A stretch of DNA of 64,000 bases from Roseitranquillus sp963749675 (GTDB lineage Bacteria > Pseudomonadota > Alphaproteobacteria > Rhodobacterales > Rhodobacteraceae), in assembly GCA_963749675.1 (NCBI GenBank), contig CAVVNT010000002.1, forward strand, positions 186,001-250,000, written 5' to 3'. The notes beneath the pieces were generated by a model. The model was not told the origin of the DNA. It saw only the letters and a program-made list of their open reading frames with translations, and did not search any database. Below, one piece after another: positions 40,122 through 49,915 of this stretch. The position numbers and the translations under genes are program-made. Each line of letters begins with the position of its first letter. Position 1 is the first letter of the stretch.

Positions 40122-42795
40122 TCAGCGGCCCAAGGACCACCAACCGCGCTTCTTCGGCTTGGCCGGCTCGGACTCTGCGGCGTCGGCGCCGACCGCTTCC
40201 GGCTCCTCCTGCGAGCCCGACGCGCCGGTGCCGTCGACGGTTTCATCCAATTCATCCGCCCGATCTTCCGAGGCGGTGGTTTCCCCCTCTACGGCCGGCG
40301 CCGCGACTTCGTCCGGCTGCCCAGCGGGCTCTGCTGACTGAACGGCTTCTTCGGCCATCGGCGCGGTCTCCTCAGCCGCCGCCGCGGGCTCGCGTGAAGC
40401 CTGCGGCTCGGACGCTGACGCCTCGCCGGCTGGAGGCACGATCGTCGTGGCGTCCGACGCGGCGCCAACGGGCAGCTCCGCCTCGGCCACCGGATCAGCG
40501 GACCTTGCGTCTTCCGCCGTGTCCACCTGCCGCTTCCGCGATCGGCTGCGGGTCCGCTTCCGCGGCTTTTCTTCACTCTCGTCGGCAGCATCTTGCGACT
40601 GGACGTCCTGCGTGTCCGGCTTCGCCGGATCGGACGAAGCGGGATCATCTTCGGACTGCGCTGACTGCTCCTGTTCGTCGGTGCGATCCTGGCTGTCGCC
40701 GTTGCTGCCCCGACGCCGACGCCGACGCCGACGCCGCTTGCGCGATGGCTTGTCCGAGCTTTCCTGCGCGGCCGCTTCATCGCGCTCCTCGTCGCCGCTC
40801 TCGTCGGCATCGACTTCTTCCTCGATGTCTTCCATCAGCGTTGCGTCGACCGACACGACCGGTGCCGTGGCGTCGACCACCCGGGTCTGCTGGGTCTTGA
40901 ACTTCTCGACGTGGAAATCGGGGCTGACGAGCTTTGGATCGCCCTCGATGCGTACGGCCATGCCGTAGCGCGCCTCGATGCCAGCGACGTGTTCGCGCTT
41001 GTGGTTCATCAGGAAATTGGCGATCGCGACCGGTGCGGTAACCAGCACCTCGCGCGCCTTTCCGCGCGTGCCCTCCTCCTCGAGCTGCCTCAGTATCATG
41101 AGCGACACGCTGTCGTCCGAACGGATCAGGCCGGTGCCGTGGCAGACGTGGCAGGGCTGTGTCGAGGCCTCCAGCATGCCGGGACGCAAGCGCTGGCGCG
41201 ACATCTCCAGGAGGCCGAAGCCCGAGATCTTGCCAACCTGGATGCGCGCCCGGTCACTCTTGAGCTTCTCCTTGAAGCGCTTTTCGACCGCGGCGTTGTT
41301 CTTGCGCTCCTCCATGTCGATGAAGTCGATCACGATGAGACCGGCAAGGTCGCGAAGGCGCAGCTGCCGTGCGATCTCCTCGGCCGCCTCGAGATTGGTC
41401 TTGAGCGCCGTGTCCTCGATCGACCCTTCCTTGGTGGAACGGCCGGAGTTGACGTCGATCGCGACCAGCGCCTCGGTCACGCCGATGACGATATAGCCGC
41501 CGGACTTGAGCTGCACCGTTGGGTTGAACATCGAGCCGAGGTAGCTCTCGACCTGATAGCGCGCGAAGAGGGGCAGGGGATCGGCGTAGAGCTTCACGTT
41601 CTTGGCGTGGCTCGGCATGATCATCTTCATGAAGGCCTTGGCGGTCTTGTAGCCCTCGGGCCCCTCCACCAGAACCTCATCGATCTCGCGGCTGTAGAGG
41701 TCGCGGATCGATCGCTTGATGAGGTCGCCTTCCTCGTAGATCTTCGTCGGTGCGATGGACTTCAGCGTGAGCTCGCGGGTCTGCTCCCATAGCCGTTGCA
41801 GATACTCGTAGTCGCGCCGGATCTCGGTCTTGGTGCGTTGCGAGCCCGCGGTTCGAATAATGAGTCCGGCGCCTTTGGGCACGTCGATCTCGGCCGCGAT
41901 CTGCTTGAGCTTCTTCCGATCGGCCGCGTTCGTGATCTTTCGGGAAATTCCGCCACCGCGGGCGGTGTTCGGCATCAGGACGCAGTAGCGGCCGGCGAGG
42001 CTGAGGTAGGTCGTCAGCGCCGCGCCCTTGTTGCCGCGCTCCTCCTTGACGACCTGGACCAGCATGATCTGCCGGACCTTGACGACCTCCTGAATCTTGT
42101 AGCGGCGCGGCCGCGGCTTGCGCGACGGGCGCATCTCTTCGGTCGTATCGTCGTCGCCGACCGACTCTATGCTGTCGTCATTGCGCGACGCGTCCCTGCT
42201 TTCGTCCGTATCGTCGCCATTCAGTTTTTCGCCGCTCGTCGGAATCCCGCGGGCCGTCGGTTTCCTCGTCGCTGGTGTCGTCCTCGGCGAGGTCGACGAC
42301 ATCCATGCCGGGAATGTCCGAGGCGATGGCGATGGTGCGGGCGCGAGCGTCGTCTCCACCGTCCGTATCCGACGGGCCATCCGTATCCTCGGAGACCGGC
42401 TCGGACTGAGCCATCGGGTCATCCGATTGGACCTTCTCGGCCTTGGATGAGCGTCGGCGGGAGCGGCGCTTGGGCTTTTCCTCCTCCTCGTCGTCCTCGG
42501 CCTCGGCGAGCGCCGCCTCCTCGGCCAGAAGCGCTTCCCGGTCGGCGACGGGAATCTGGTAGTAGTCCGGATGGATCTCCGAGAAGGCGAGGAAGCCGTG
42601 ACGGTTGCCGCCGTACTCGACGAAAGCGGCCTGCAGCGACGGCTCGACCCGCGTGATCTTTGCAAGGTAGATATTCCCGGCGAGCTGCCGCTTGTTCTCA
42701 GACTCGAAGTCGAAATCCTCGACCCGATTTCCTTCCGCCACGACCACCCGCGTCTCTTCGGGATGGGTGGCGTCGATGAGCATCTTCTTTGCCAT
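40122..42795 (-). CDS. rne: Ribonuclease E, with one apparent frameshift
   Basis: About 890 residues when joined. It starts at 42795 (AKKMLIDATHPEETRVVVAE). The S1 domain (GNIYLAKITRVEPSLQAAFV) is split by a long acidic insert. The DNase I-like core has GYIVIGVTEALVAIDVNSGR and GLIVIDFIDMEERKN, and the zinc-link is CHVCHGTG. A long acidic/arginine-rich C-terminal scaffold ends in KPKKRGWWSLGR. The acidic insert changes frame near 42230-42240 (around GAAAAACTG on the coding strand). Because RNase E is normally essential and the rest is intact, a sequencing error is more likely than a true mutation. It makes the main endonucleolytic cuts in mRNA decay and rRNA/tRNA maturation. Confidence 0.93.
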
Positions 42796-42822
42796 GTAAT
42801 CTCATAGCGCGGACCACCCCAC

Positions 42823-42842
42823 CGGGATCCGCAAGGATCCCG
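42823..42842 (-). promoter_or_regulatory. Stem-loop in the rne leader
   Basis: CGGGATCC and GGATCCCG form a perfect 8-bp stem around a four-base loop, ending about 28 bases upstream of the rne start. RNase E controls its own mRNA through leader hairpins in E. coli; a similar role is possible here. On the other strand the loop is GCAA, a stable GNRA type. Confidence 0.5.
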
Positions 42843-43186
42843 ATGCTTGTTCCGCGTCCTGTAGGGGCGAAAGGACGGCGTGCGGACAGCAGCTGGGGCG
42901 ATCTTGCCGCCGATGTCCTGCTGCTCGTGTCCTCGCACGCGTCATCGCGTTTCTTCTCCGACGCCTTCGGTTGGCGCCTTCACAAGCCCAAACGCCGCGC
43001 GCGAGGGCGAACTTCGGCCACGACTGGCCATTGCGTCAGAGGAGAAGCAGCGAAATTTGGTCGCCCGGCCAACTCCCATGACAAAACCTTCGGTGGAGCA
43101 GGCGGCGCAGAACGCCACACTGGCCCTGCTGGACACTACGGGCGAAACTGGCGCGAATACAATGGCAAATCGTCCGCTCTGCCACG
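42843..43186. other. rne/dctD intergenic region
   Basis: About 340 bases without a supported gene; it lies upstream of rne and downstream of the dctD-like gene, both on the minus strand. A long rne leader with the promoter is expected here. I see no tRNA or clear terminator. Confidence 0.4.
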
Positions 43187-44510
43187 TCAGAGGTAGTCGG
43201 ATCGATTGAGGCCGTACTTCGCCATCTTCTCGTTAAGCGTGCGCCGGGGGAGAGACAGTTCCTCCATGACGTTCACGATCGAGCCTTTGTGACGCCGCAT
43301 CGTGTTATCGATGAGCATCCGCTCGAAGGCGTCCACATATTGCTTGAGCGGCTTGCCTTCAGTCGTGATGGCGGACTGGCTGCCCTCGTCGTCGGTCATC
43401 AGCAGCGACGCGATCGAGGATGTGCCGCGGCGGCTTTGCATGACCGCGCGTTCCGCGACGTTCTGCAACTGTCGCACGTTCCCCGGCCACGGCGCCTGGA
43501 GGAGCTGCGCCGCCTCCTGGGCCGACACCTCGATCGGTTCGCAGCCGTAATCCTCGGCCGCCTGGTCGCCGAAGTGGGTGAAGAGGGTAAGGATGTCTTC
43601 ACCGCGCGACCGCAGCGGGGGCAGCGTCATCTTGATCGCTGCGAGACGGTAGTAGAGGTCGGGACGCAGCGCGTCCTCGCATGTCCGACCCTGTTCCTGC
43701 AGGTTGCAGATCGCGATCAGGCGGGTCTCGGGCGGCGTGCCCTGCGAATTCGATCCAGGCGAGCAGCCGCGCCTGCAGTGCGGCGCTCAAAGCCTCGATA
43801 TGTTCCAGCACGAGAGTTCCGCCGCGCGCCTCCTCCAACAACGGCAGCGAGCCCTCACCGCCGAAGAGTTGCTTCGCCAGCCCCTCCTCGTCTCCGGACT
43901 GAGCGGAGGCGAGGACGAACTTGCGCCCCGGCTTGGCGCCCACGGCATGAAGCGCATGAGCGGTGAGCGTCTTTCCAGTTCCCGTCTCGCCGTCGATCAG
44001 GACATGACCATCGGCCTGGCCTAGATCGAGGATATCCTCGCGCAACCTGTCCATGACCGGCGACTGGCCGAGGAGCTTTTGCATCAATCCCTCGCCCTCC
44101 GACAGCTCGCGGCGGAGCGCGCGGTTGTCGAGAGTCAGTCGCCGCGCACGGCTCGCCTTCTTGGCAAGCTCGGTCATCCGGTCGGGATTGAACGGCTTTT
44201 CAAGGAAGTCGAAGGCCCCGACGCGCATCGCCTCGACCGCCATCGGCACGTCCCCGTGACCGGTGATCATGACGACGGGCAGGGCGCTGTCGATGCTCAT
44301 CAATCGCTTGAGGAAGGCCATGCCGTCCATACCCGGCATTCGGATATCGCTGATCACTATCCCGGGCCAGTCCTGACCGATGACCTTCAGTGCGTCATCG
44401 GCGCTCGCGAATGTCTCCGTCTCGAAGCCGGACAGCGCGAGCCATTGACCGATCGACTGCCGCATGTCCTTCTCGTCGTCGACGACGGCGATCTTCAATG
44501 GTTTCGCCAT
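43187..44510 (-). CDS. NtrC-family response regulator (DctD-like) with degenerate AAA+ domain and one frameshift
   Basis: About 440 residues when joined. The receiver domain has Asp55 as phosphorylation site (GIVISDIRMPGMDG). The AAA+ domain has Walker A GETGTGKT (174-181). The GAFTGA loop that contacts sigma-54 is absent, the segment between LAKQLFGGE and ARGG being short, and Walker B reads GTLVLEHIEA instead of the usual LFLDEIE. The ISNCY-like end of the domain and the Fis-type HTH (RHKGSIVNVMEELSLPRRTL) lie in a second frame after an indel near 43745. It pairs with the sensor kinase gene nine bases upstream. Known GAFTGA-less relatives (Rhodobacter NtrC) work with sigma-70. Confidence 0.85.
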
Positions 44511-44519
44511 GTCTTTCCC

Positions 44520-46277
44520 TCACGCCGCCGCGGTGGCGACGGCCCCTTTCGACAGCGGCAGGTACAACTCGAAAACGGCGCCGCCATCCTTGCCGTTTCG
44601 TGCCGTCAGGCGACCGTTGAAATCCGCAACGATGCCCGAAGAAATCGCCAACCCCAGACCAACTCCGTCGCCTGCAGGCTTTGTTGTGTAGAACGGCTCG
44701 AACAGGCTTTCCAGATCCTCGATGCCGTGTCCGTTGTCGCGCACTGCAAGCGTCGCACCACCCGCGCCGGCGCCGAGCGTCAGCCGAATCTCGGCGTTCG
44801 CGACGTTCCGCGTCGCATCGAACGCGTTGCGCAGCAGGTTCACGATCACCTGCTCCAGCCGTATCTGGTCTGCCTCTACGAGCACAGGCTCACGCGGCAA
44901 CGTCCTTACCACGTGAACGTCGCGCGACCGCAGTTGCGGTTCCATCAGCGACAGGGCGGACGATACCGCCTGCCGGAAGTCGATCTGCTCCACGGCGGTG
45001 CCGCCCTTTCTGGCGTAACTCTTCAGTTGCCGCGTGATGGCGCCCATCCGCTCGATCAGGTCGTCGATCCGCTGAAACGAAGACAGCGCCTCCTCGGGTC
45101 GCCGTCGCTGCAGCAGCAAGCGGGCGCCAGCGAGGTACGTCTTCATCGCTGCGAGGGGCTGGTTCAACTCGTGACTGACCGATGCAGACATCTCCCCCAG
45201 GGCCGCCAGCTTCGACGACTGCGCCAGGGTCAGCTCGGCCACCTCCAGATGCCGTTCGGCACGCTGACGCTCCGCGATCTCTCGCTGCAGCGCTTCGTTG
45301 AGTTCACGGAGCTCGGCCGACTCGCGCTGGAACAGGATCGAGCGCGACAGGGCCTTGCGGCTCCGAAAATAGAAGGCCAGCGCCAGCATGATCGCGAAAG
45401 CCATGATCTCGATGGCCAAGACGCTGTTTACCTTCTCGCGGACGCTCGAATAGGTCGAGAACGAGGTGATCTTCCAACCCTGGAAGCCCACGGGCATCGT
45501 CTCGCGCATCACCGCCTCACCCAAGACCCAGGCGTCCGGCGGCACCACGCCCCAGTCCACGCTGGCCTGCAGGGCGCGACGAATTGCCGAGGGCGGAGAG
45601 CGTACCGCCAGCGCCTCCTCCTCGGTCCGGCCGCGCCAGCGACCCTCGGTAGCCAGGATCACGGTGCCGGAGCTGTCGGTGACCATTACTGCGTCCGCGA
45701 AGTCCTGCCATGCCGGCACGAACTTTTTGAGATCGACGCTGACAACGATCACACCGAGCGTCGAGCCGGACGGAGCGATCGTCCGAGAGTAGGTGAAGTC
45801 GCTTCCGCCGCTCTGCGTCCTGTACGTTGTGAAGACCGTGTCCGAAGCGCGCAGGGCATCGATGAAATACGGCTCCGATCTCAAATGCTCACCCAGGCGG
45901 CTACGGTCCGTCGCAGCGACGACGCGGCCGTCGGCGTCGAGCAGGAGCAGCGACGCCGCCTCGATCTCGTCGCGGTACTCGATAAGGCGCCGGCTCGTCT
46001 GTGCATGGTCGCCCGACGCGAGCGCGCCGATGAGCGCAGGGTCCCGCGAGAGGAGCAGAGGCACGACAGACGCCCGACGCAACTCCGACTTCAGATTGCC
46101 GCGGTAGAGGGCAAGCCGAACTTCGGCACGGTTCCGCGTGCTTTCTGTGAAGCGTTCCGTGAGCCACTGATTGGTGAACCAGACGACGCCAATCGCAGAC
46201 AAGACGAAGAAGGCCAGCGCGACGCGAACGCCGAGGCTGGACCGCATCTGCCTAACAGGTGGGTCGGCGGAGGTCAT
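44520..46277 (-). CDS. Sensor histidine kinase, DctB-like
   Basis: 585 residues. TM1 (about 13-30) and TM2 (about 285-305) flank a periplasmic double-PDC/Cache sensor (LLLDADGRVVAATDRSRLGE, then APSGSTLGVIVVSVDLKKFV). A coiled coil (ELRELNEALQREIAERQRAE) leads to the H-box (GEMSASVSHELNQPLAAMKT, phospho-His in SHELNQPL). The ATPase motifs are VNLLRNAFDAT, AVRDNGHGIED and GVGLGLAISSGIVADFNG. The architecture is that of C4-dicarboxylate sensor DctB. No dctPQM transporter genes are in the window, so the signal may differ. It overlaps no gene but is clearly in operon with the regulator. Confidence 0.88.
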   Translation of the reverse strand: MTSADPPVRQMRSSLGVRVALAFFVLSAIGVVWFTNQWLTERFTESTRNRAEVRLALYRGNLKSELRRASVVPLLLSRDPALIGALASGDHAQTSRRLIEYRDEIEAASLLLLDADGRVVAATDRSRLGEHLRSEPYFIDALRASDTVFTTYRTQSGGSDFTYSRTIAPSGSTLGVIVVSVDLKKFVPAWQDFADAVMVTDSSGTVILATEGRWRGRTEEEALAVRSPPSAIRRALQASVDWGVVPPDAWVLGEAVMRETMPVGFQGWKITSFSTYSSVREKVNSVLAIEIMAFAIMLALAFYFRSRKALSRSILFQRESAELRELNEALQREIAERQRAERHLEVAELTLAQSSKLAALGEMSASVSHELNQPLAAMKTYLAGARLLLQRRRPEEALSSFQRIDDLIERMGAITRQLKSYARKGGTAVEQIDFRQAVSSALSLMEPQLRSRDVHVVRTLPREPVLVEADQIRLEQVIVNLLRNAFDATRNVANAEIRLTLGAGAGGATLAVRDNGHGIEDLESLFEPFYTTKPAGDGVGLGLAISSGIVADFNGRLTARNGKDGGAVFELYLPLSKGAVATAAA

Positions 46278-46308
46278 GAAACAAATCTACTGGCGAGCGG
46301 ATCGTCGC

Positions 46309-46977
46309 TCAAGCGGCAGTCATCACGTCGTGAAACATGCGAAAGACCGGGCCGCCGTCGGTCGGGCCGAGCGCTGGATCGGCAGCACGTTCGGGATGGG
46401 GCATCAAGCCGAGGACGCGCCGGTTCTCCGAGAGGATTCCTGCGATGCGATCAACCGAACCGTTGACGTCCTCACGGTAGCGGAAGGCGACGCGGTCCTC
46501 GTCCCGCAACCTCCGGACCATGTCGGGCTCCACGACGAAATTGCCGTCGTGGTGGGCGACGGGCAGCCGTATCCACCTCCGGTCGCCGTAACCGGAGGTA
46601 AATACGCTATCGCGTGTGGCAACCTCGAGTTCGACCGTCCGGCAGACGAAGCGCAATCTTGCATTCCTGATCAGGGCTCCCGGCAGCAGTCCCACCTCGG
46701 TCAGCACCTGAAATCCGTTGCAGATGCCGATTGAGTATCCGCCGCGCTCGACATGCGCTCGCAGCGCGGTGACGATCGGTGCGCGCGCCGCGATGGCCCC
46801 GCAGCGGAGGTAGTCGCCCCACGAAAAGCCGCCCGGGACGCCGACGACGTCGGTGCCGGACGGAAGCTCTGTGTCCTTGTGCCAGACCATCGACACGTTC
46901 GCGCCCGCGCGGCGGAACGCTACGGCGAGGTCTCGATCGCAATTCGAGCCTGGAAAGACGAGGACGCAGGCCTTCAT
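46309..46977 (-). CDS. purQ: Phosphoribosylformylglycinamidine synthase, glutaminase subunit
   Basis: 222 residues of the class I glutamine amidotransferase fold. It has VLVFPGSNCDRDLAVAFRRA, the nucleophile-elbow Cys in GYSIGICNGFQVLTEVGLLP, and the His-x-Glu of LMPHPERAADP. It releases ammonia from glutamine for PurL in step four of purine synthesis. The start at 46977 overlaps the purS stop by four bases (ATGA). PurL itself is outside the window. Confidence 0.95.
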   Translation of the reverse strand: MKACVLVFPGSNCDRDLAVAFRRAGANVSMVWHKDTELPSGTDVVGVPGGFSWGDYLRCGAIAARAPIVTALRAHVERGGYSIGICNGFQVLTEVGLLPGALIRNARLRFVCRTVELEVATRDSVFTSGYGDRRWIRLPVAHHDGNFVVEPDMVRRLRDEDRVAFRYREDVNGSVDRIAGILSENRRVLGLMPHPERAADPALGPTDGGPVFRMFHDVMTAA

Positions 46978-47213
46978 TCGAATTCCACTTGCCAGCTCTC
47001 GATGACCTCGTTGGCGAGCAGCGTCCGGCACATCCGCGCCACCTCGTCCTCCGCCACCGCGCGGTCGGTCGTGGAGAGGTCCAGCTCGACCACCTTGCCT
47101 TGCCGCACGCCTTCGACCACGCCGAAGCCGAGGCCCCCAAGCGCCAGCCGGATCGCCTCGCCCTGCGGGTCGAGAACGCCGTCCTTGGGCATGATGGTAA
47201 CATATGCGCGCAT
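46974..47213 (-). CDS. purS: Phosphoribosylformylglycinamidine synthase, PurS subunit
   Basis: 79 residues (RAYVTIMPKDGVLDPQGEAI, then GVVEGVRQGKVVELDLSTTD). This is the small subunit that bridges PurL and PurQ in non-enterobacterial FGAM synthase. ATG 47213 is chosen because the protein then begins exactly at the conserved MRAYVTI; upstream ATG codons give a non-homologous extension. It is translationally coupled to purQ. Confidence 0.95.
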   Translation of the reverse strand: MRAYVTIMPKDGVLDPQGEAIRLALGGLGFGVVEGVRQGKVVELDLSTTDRAVAEDEVARMCRTLLANEVIESWQVEFE

Positions 47214-47294
47214 CTGCTCTCCGTCCTTCCGAATAGTGCGCGGCTCATCGAGTTGCAACGCGGCCAGTTGCCTACGGCCGCGTTGAAGATCACG

Positions 47295-47516
47295 TCAGAC
47301 GCACTGCACTCCGCCTGGAATGTAGACCTGCTGCCCAGCGCAGAGGCGTTGCCCGAAGAACGTGAACCACCGACCCGTGAAGAACGCGAGGTCGTCACCT
47401 GCGACACTCGCCGCTGGAGGCACGTCCGACCGCCACTCGTGCTCCCAGTCTCCAACTGCTGCGGCCGCCGTGACGCCGAATGCGACCACGGCCGCCAATG
47501 AACAAAGCTGCTTCAT
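47295..47516 (-). CDS. Small exported protein between purC and purS
   Basis: 73 residues from ATG 47516, with GGAG nine bases upstream. The signal peptide is about 1-20 (LCSLAAVVAFGVTAAAA). The mature part is short with two cysteines near the end (FFGQRLCAGQQVYIPGGVQC), which could form a disulfide. The family was not recognised. Insertion of an exported protein gene between purine genes is odd; it may have its own promoter in the 90 bases after purC. Confidence 0.6.
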   Translation of the reverse strand: MKQLCSLAAVVAFGVTAAAAVGDWEHEWRSDVPPAASVAGDDLAFFTGRWFTFFGQRLCAGQQVYIPGGVQCV

Positions 47517-47606
47517 CAAATGCTCCATCTCTCAAATGCGAGAGACGTCAAGGTGGCAGAACCTACCATGCGCCGCTAGGTCGGCAATCCCAGCCTTGCA
47601 AACAAC

Positions 47607-48368
47607 CTAGTTGATGAGCGTCGGCTTTGTCGCGTGGGTGACGTTCGACGGCAGGACGCCGAGCCGCTTGGCCACCTCGGTGTACGCATCCGCGAGGTTC
47701 CCGAGGTCGCGGCGAAAGACATCCTTGTCGAGCTTCTTGCCCGACTGCGCATCCCATAAACGGCAGCTGTCCGGGCTGATCTCGTCGGCCACCACCAGGC
47801 GGGGATAGTCGTTTTCCCAGATCCTGCCGATCTCGATCTTGAAGTCGACGAGGGTGATGCCGACGGCCATCATCGTGCCCGACAGGAAGTCATTCACTCT
47901 CAGGGCGAGCGCCACCATGTCATCCAGGTCCTGTTGCGCCGCCCAATTGAAGGCGATGATATGCTCCTCGGTGACCAGCGGATCTCCGAGCGCGTCGTCC
48001 TTGTAATAGAACTCCACTATCGGGCGGGGCAGGGACGTGCCCTCCTCGATGCCAAGGCGCTTGGAGAAGGATCCCGCGGCTAGGTTTCGCACAACGACCT
48101 CGAGCGGTATGATCTCTACCGAGCGGATGAGCTGCTCGCGCATGTTGATCCGCTTGATGAAGTGCGTCGGCACACCGATCTGATTCAGGCCGCGCATGAA
48201 GAATTCGCTGAGGCGGTTGTTGAGAACGCCCTTGCCCTCGATCACCTCGCGCTTTTCGGCGTTGAAGGCGGTGGCGTCATCCTTGAAGTACTGCACGAGA
48301 GTCCCGGGCTCTGGTCCTTCGTAAAGGATCTTGGCCTTGCCTTCGTAGACTTTCTTGCGACGCGCCAT
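47607..48368 (-). CDS. purC: Phosphoribosylaminoimidazole-succinocarboxamide synthase
   Basis: 253 residues (KKVYEGKAKILYEGPEPGTL, then IPLEVVVRNLAAGSFSKRLG and LVDFKIEIGRIWENDYPRLV). The SAICAR synthetase signatures are intact, including the phosphate-contact KxYxGKxK start and the DEISPDSCRLWD motif. It joins aspartate to CAIR using ATP, step eight (bacterial numbering) of purine synthesis. It starts the purC-(small gene)-purS-purQ run and is divergent from the DUF1476 gene. Confidence 0.96.
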   Translation of the reverse strand: MARRKKVYEGKAKILYEGPEPGTLVQYFKDDATAFNAEKREVIEGKGVLNNRLSEFFMRGLNQIGVPTHFIKRINMREQLIRSVEIIPLEVVVRNLAAGSFSKRLGIEEGTSLPRPIVEFYYKDDALGDPLVTEEHIIAFNWAAQQDLDDMVALALRVNDFLSGTMMAVGITLVDFKIEIGRIWENDYPRLVVADEISPDSCRLWDAQSGKKLDKDVFRRDLGNLADAYTEVAKRLGVLPSNVTHATKPTLIN

Positions 48369-48523
48369 GACCGCTCCGAATGCATGAGGGGGCGCCCAAG
48401 GCATGCCGGGCGCCGAGGAGGTGGATATAGAGGAGCGACCGTCAAGCTACAAGCTCAGGCTCTTGGCACGGCGAGGTGGCGCAGGCATATCAGGGGGACC
48501 GCTTCGATTGGGGAGGGACCACA

Positions 48524-48838
48524 ATGACCACGTTCGACGACCGTGAAAACGCATTCGAGAGCAAGTTCGCTCATGACGCCCAGCTTCAGTTCAAGGTCGA
48601 GGCGAGGCGCAACCGGCTGCTCGGGCTATGGGCCGCGGAAATTCTCGGAAAGTCCATAGAAGAGGCTGCGGAGTACGCCAAGGAAGTCGTGAAAGCCGAC
48701 TTCGAGGAGGCCGGCGACGAGGATGTCTACCGAAAGGTCGCAGGCGACCTCGGGGACCGCAAGTCCGAGACAGAGATCCGTACCAAGATGGCCGAGCTCA
48801 TGGTCGAGGCGAAAAAGCAGATCCTCAGCGAGAGCTGA
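48524..48838 (+). CDS. F1-ATPase inhibitor zeta subunit (DUF1476)
   Basis: 104 residues, all helical (FDDRENAFESKFAHDAQLQF, then RRNRLLGLWAAEILGKSIEE). The N-terminal DDRENAFESKFAHD segment is the inhibitory region of the alphaproteobacterial zeta subunit, which enters the F1 catalytic interface and blocks ATP hydrolysis, as shown in Paracoccus. ATG 48524 follows GGGAGGG. The family is confined to alphaproteobacteria and supports the assignment of the host. It is a single gene, divergent from purC. Confidence 0.9.
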   Translation: MTTFDDRENAFESKFAHDAQLQFKVEARRNRLLGLWAAEILGKSIEEAAEYAKEVVKADFEEAGDEDVYRKVAGDLGDRKSETEIRTKMAELMVEAKKQILSES

Positions 48839-48880
48839 CAGCGGGCGGCCGGTCGTACGCCGGCCCCACGGGAGGTTTTC

Positions 48881-49888
48881 ATGACAGACCGGATGACCCG
48901 GATGCTGGCGGAGCGTGACTGGCTGCTCGCCGATGGAGCTACGGGCACGAACATGTTCAACATGGGGCTGGAGGCGGGAGACGCGCCTGAACTCTGGAAC
49001 GTCGACCATCCCGACCGCATCCGGGCCCTGTATCGTGGCTCGGTCGAGGCCGGGTCGGATATCTTTCTGACCAACACCTTCGGCGGGAACGCCTCCAGGC
49101 TCGCACTGCACAACGGCCAGGATCGGGTGGCCGAGCTAAATCGAGCCGGAGCTTCCCTCGGGCGTGAGGTTGCCGACGCGTCGGGACGCGACGTCATCGT
49201 TGCGGGCTCCATCGGGCCGACGGGTGAGATCATGGAGCCGATGGGTCCGCTGACCCACAATTCCGCCGTGGCGATGTTCCGTGATCAGGCGGAGGCGCTG
49301 CGCGAGGGCGGTGTCGACGTCCTGTGGGTCGAGACGATCTCGTCGATGGACGAGTTCCGCGCGGCGGCGGAGGCAGTCGCCGAGGTCGGGATGCCGTGGT
49401 GCGGGACCATGAGCTTCGACACCGCCGGCCGGACCATGATGGGGGTAACGGCCGCAGACATGGTGCGTCTGGTCGAGGGTCTGGCGCACCCGCCGATCGC
49501 GTTCGGCGCGAACTGCGGAACGGGGGCGTCGGATCTGCTGCGGACCGTCCTCGGCTTCGTTGCACAAGGGCCCGAGCGGCCGCTGATCGCGAAGGGCAAT
49601 GCAGGGATCCCGAAATTCGTCGAGGGGCACATCCACTACGATGGCACGCCGGAACTGATGGCGCAGTACGCCGGCCTTGCCCGTGACTGCGGCGCCACCA
49701 TCATCGGCGGCTGCTGCGGGACGACGCCGGACCACCTGCGCCGCATGCGGGCTGCGCTGGAGGCCCACGTAGATGGCCCGCGTCCGACGCTGGATACGAT
49801 TGTCGAGCGCCTCGGCGGGTTCTCCTCTGCCAGGGATGGCAGCGAAGGCCCGGCAGAGGCGCGGCCGAGACGTCGCCGGCGCGGCTGA
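48881..49888 (+). CDS. Betaine-homocysteine S-methyltransferase
   Basis: 335 residues forming a zinc-dependent TIM-barrel: LLADGATGTNMFNMGLEAGD at the start, zinc ligands Cys212 (GANCGTG) and Cys278/Cys279 (GGCCGTT), and IGPTGEIMEPMG. It is the BHMT/Bmt family that moves a methyl group from glycine betaine (or dimethylsulfoniopropionate-type donors) to homocysteine. A corrinoid protein gene lies 2.3 kb downstream on the same strand, separated by an SPL-like gene and a hydrolase gene, suggesting a corrinoid-assisted variant. The C-terminal tail is arginine-rich. Confidence 0.88.
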   Translation: MTDRMTRMLAERDWLLADGATGTNMFNMGLEAGDAPELWNVDHPDRIRALYRGSVEAGSDIFLTNTFGGNASRLALHNGQDRVAELNRAGASLGREVADASGRDVIVAGSIGPTGEIMEPMGPLTHNSAVAMFRDQAEALREGGVDVLWVETISSMDEFRAAAEAVAEVGMPWCGTMSFDTAGRTMMGVTAADMVRLVEGLAHPPIAFGANCGTGASDLLRTVLGFVAQGPERPLIAKGNAGIPKFVEGHIHYDGTPELMAQYAGLARDCGATIIGGCCGTTPDHLRRMRAALEAHVDGPRPTLDTIVERLGGFSSARDGSEGPAEARPRRRRRG

Positions 49889-49915
49889 GGCGCTCGCGCG
49901 CCGGGGGCTCGCAAC

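Noticed and set aside
44079..46466. 795-codon plus-strand frame opposite the sensor kinase
   Set aside because: Arginine/glutamine-rich translation without motifs; the opposite strand has all histidine-kinase boxes.
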